Shown here: positions 5,657 to 6,101 of the stretch, piece after piece
Layout of the letters: every line of letters starts with the position of its first letter
Numbering within the stretch: position 1 is the stretch's first letter
Origin: Chloroflexota bacterium
GTDB lineage: Bacteria > Chloroflexota > Anaerolineae > Anaerolineales > UBA4823
NCBI GenBank assembly: GCA_030636125.1
Contig: DAOVXM010000175.1
Location: forward strand, 1 to 6,101
Reading direction: 5' to 3'
Length of the DNA: 6,101 nt
Notes under the pieces: model-generated
What the model saw: the letters and a program-made list of their open reading frames with translations, nothing else
Databases searched by the model: none
What the model was told of the DNA's origin: nothing
Translations under genes and position numbers: made by a program

Positions 5657-6037
5657 ACGAAACGCATTACATGGTTGTTCCTGGTTTTAAGTTTGGCAAC
5701 CACCCTATTGGGTGCCTGTGGTTCCAGTCCGGGGATCCCAATCACCCCGGCTGCGGATCGCCCAACATTCTTATTCTTCTACACCGACGGTTGAACGCCT
5801 TGAGCCAAGATGGAGCCCGTCGTGAACGAGCTAGAAGTGAATTTCGATGGCCAGATAGATTTTCGCAGCCTGGATGCCTCTGCTGAGGGTAAGGCAGCTT
5901 TTCGAGCTTTCCAGCTGCGCGGCCACCCAGCTTATGTGTTAATCAACCCCTCCGGGGAGGTGCTCTGGTCAGGTTTAGGCGAACAGCCATTAGACAATAT
6001 TACAAAAGCCATAGAAACGGCATTAGATAAACCATAA
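5657..6037 (+). CDS. Thioredoxin-like lipoprotein, candidate UxxU selenoprotein with two in-frame TGA
   Basis: Read with TGA as an amino acid, this gives 126 residues. Residues 1-20 (K-R-I-T-W-L-F-L-V-L and on) are a lipoprotein signal ending L-L-G-A, and Cys21 is the lipidation site. A short linker leads to beta strand R-P-T-F-L-F-F-Y-T-D-G, then TGA46-Thr-Pro-TGA49-A-K-M-E-P-V-V, a long helix, I-D-F-R-S-L-D-A, and R-G-H-P91-A-Y-V-L-I with the thioredoxin cis-Pro. Thioredoxins have W/G-C-x-P-C-K/x-M here, so both TGA codons (5792-5794, 5801-5803) replace precisely the two redox Cys. The frame has no other stop or indel. UxxU diselenide motifs are known in the SelL family. The apparent start is ACG. 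The gene lies 31 nt after the kinase and may share its transcript. The alternatives are Cys-inserting UGA suppression or a decayed gene. The downstream half alone (ATG 5810) would lack the active site. Confidence 0.72.
5814..5832 (+). other. Possible bacterial SECIS-like stem-loop
   Basis: Starting 10 nt after the second TGA, AGC (5814-5816) can pair with GCT (5830-5832), and TCG(T) (5820-5823) with (A)CGA (5826-5829). The loop is small and a 3-nt CCG bulge lies on the 5' side. Bacterial SECIS elements sit at about this distance within the coding sequence. The stem is short and the loop does not show a clear consensus, so this is only a candidate. Confidence 0.25.
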
Positions 6038-6051
6038 TCAACAAAATATCA

Positions 6052-6060
6052 TGTTATACT
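6052..6060 (+). promoter_or_regulatory. Extended -10 promoter before the rightmost gene
   Basis: TGTTATACT is an extended -10 (TG-n-TATACT, 5 of 6 in the hexamer). It would start RNA near 6067, giving a leader of about 17 nt that carries the GGAG of the next gene. No -35 is needed for this class and none is seen. Confidence 0.5.
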
Positions 6061-6083
6061 GCCGCAGTGGTCGGAGAAGTAAT

Positions 6084-6101
6084 ATGGTTGCCGAGGGGGA
6101 A
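6084..6101 (+). CDS. Start of an unidentified gene leaving the window
   Basis: ATG at 6084 has GGAG (6073-6076) 7 nt upstream and an extended -10 promoter before it. Only six codons are visible (M-V-A-E-G-E), too few to name a family. The gene appears to have its own promoter, separate from the thioredoxin-like gene 46 nt upstream. Confidence 0.5.

Noticed and set aside
2716..5803. Global UGA-to-Trp or UGA-to-Gly genetic code
   Set aside because: TGA is a functional stop at 5623, Trp is TGG throughout, and Trp or Gly at residues 46 and 49 would abolish the thioredoxin site.
5671..5886. 71-residue frame starting at ATG 5671, in frame with the kinase
   Set aside because: It covers the lipoprotein signal and thioredoxin region in another frame; the correct frame shows clear signal peptide and thioredoxin motifs. 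It also cannot be a kinase extension, since the kinase domain ends before TGA 5623.
5657..6037. Treating the thioredoxin-like gene as a randomly decayed pseudogene
   Set aside because: Its only interruptions fall on both redox positions, with no frameshift and all other motifs intact. The ACG start keeps this possibility open, so it is lowered rather than excluded.

Overview
The window looks like chromosomal DNA of a bacterium from the Chloroflexota (Anaerolineae-like). This rests on inference: DUF3105 and DUF2085 membrane proteins sit side by side, a lipid-anchored cupredoxin is next to them, and the base composition is moderate. No rRNA or other taxonomic marker is present. No CRISPR array, tRNA, rRNA or transposase gene was seen.

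Layout. Positions 1-90 (minus strand) hold the N-terminus of a gene leaving the window, probably a CDP-alcohol phosphatidyltransferase. Positions 91-490 are gene-free and contain a rho-independent terminator. Positions 491-1054 (minus) encode a cupredoxin lipoprotein with a His/acid-rich loop. Positions 1055-1298 are a divergent promoter region. It carries a consensus-quality sigma70 promoter and a 32-bp hairpin bounded exactly by 8-bp direct repeats. From 1299 to 3057 (plus) lies a probable three-gene operon: a small protein with a Cys/His cluster, a DUF3105 protein, and a DUF2085 membrane protein broken by one in-frame TGA. Positions 3179-5625 (plus) encode a NarL/LuxR-type response regulator and its cognate HisKA_3 sensor kinase, 2 nt apart. 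The regulator appears to be leaderless.

The most notable locus is 5657-6037 (plus), a thioredoxin-like lipoprotein gene that standard gene calling would miss or truncate. Read through two in-frame TGA codons, it gives a lipoprotein signal peptide, a thioredoxin fold with cis-Pro, and the active-site motif x-T-P-x. Both redox cysteine positions of the expected C-T-P-C are TGA. This suggests a Sec-x-x-Sec (UxxU) extracytoplasmic selenoprotein, or less likely UGA-to-Cys decoding. Its start codon appears to be ACG behind a good Shine-Dalgarno sequence. A further gene begins at 6084 and leaves the window.

Taken together, several products act outside or at the membrane: cupredoxin, DUF3105, DUF2085 and the thioredoxin-like lipoprotein. 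This suggests envelope metal or redox handling next to a two-component system, but a functional link between them is inference only.
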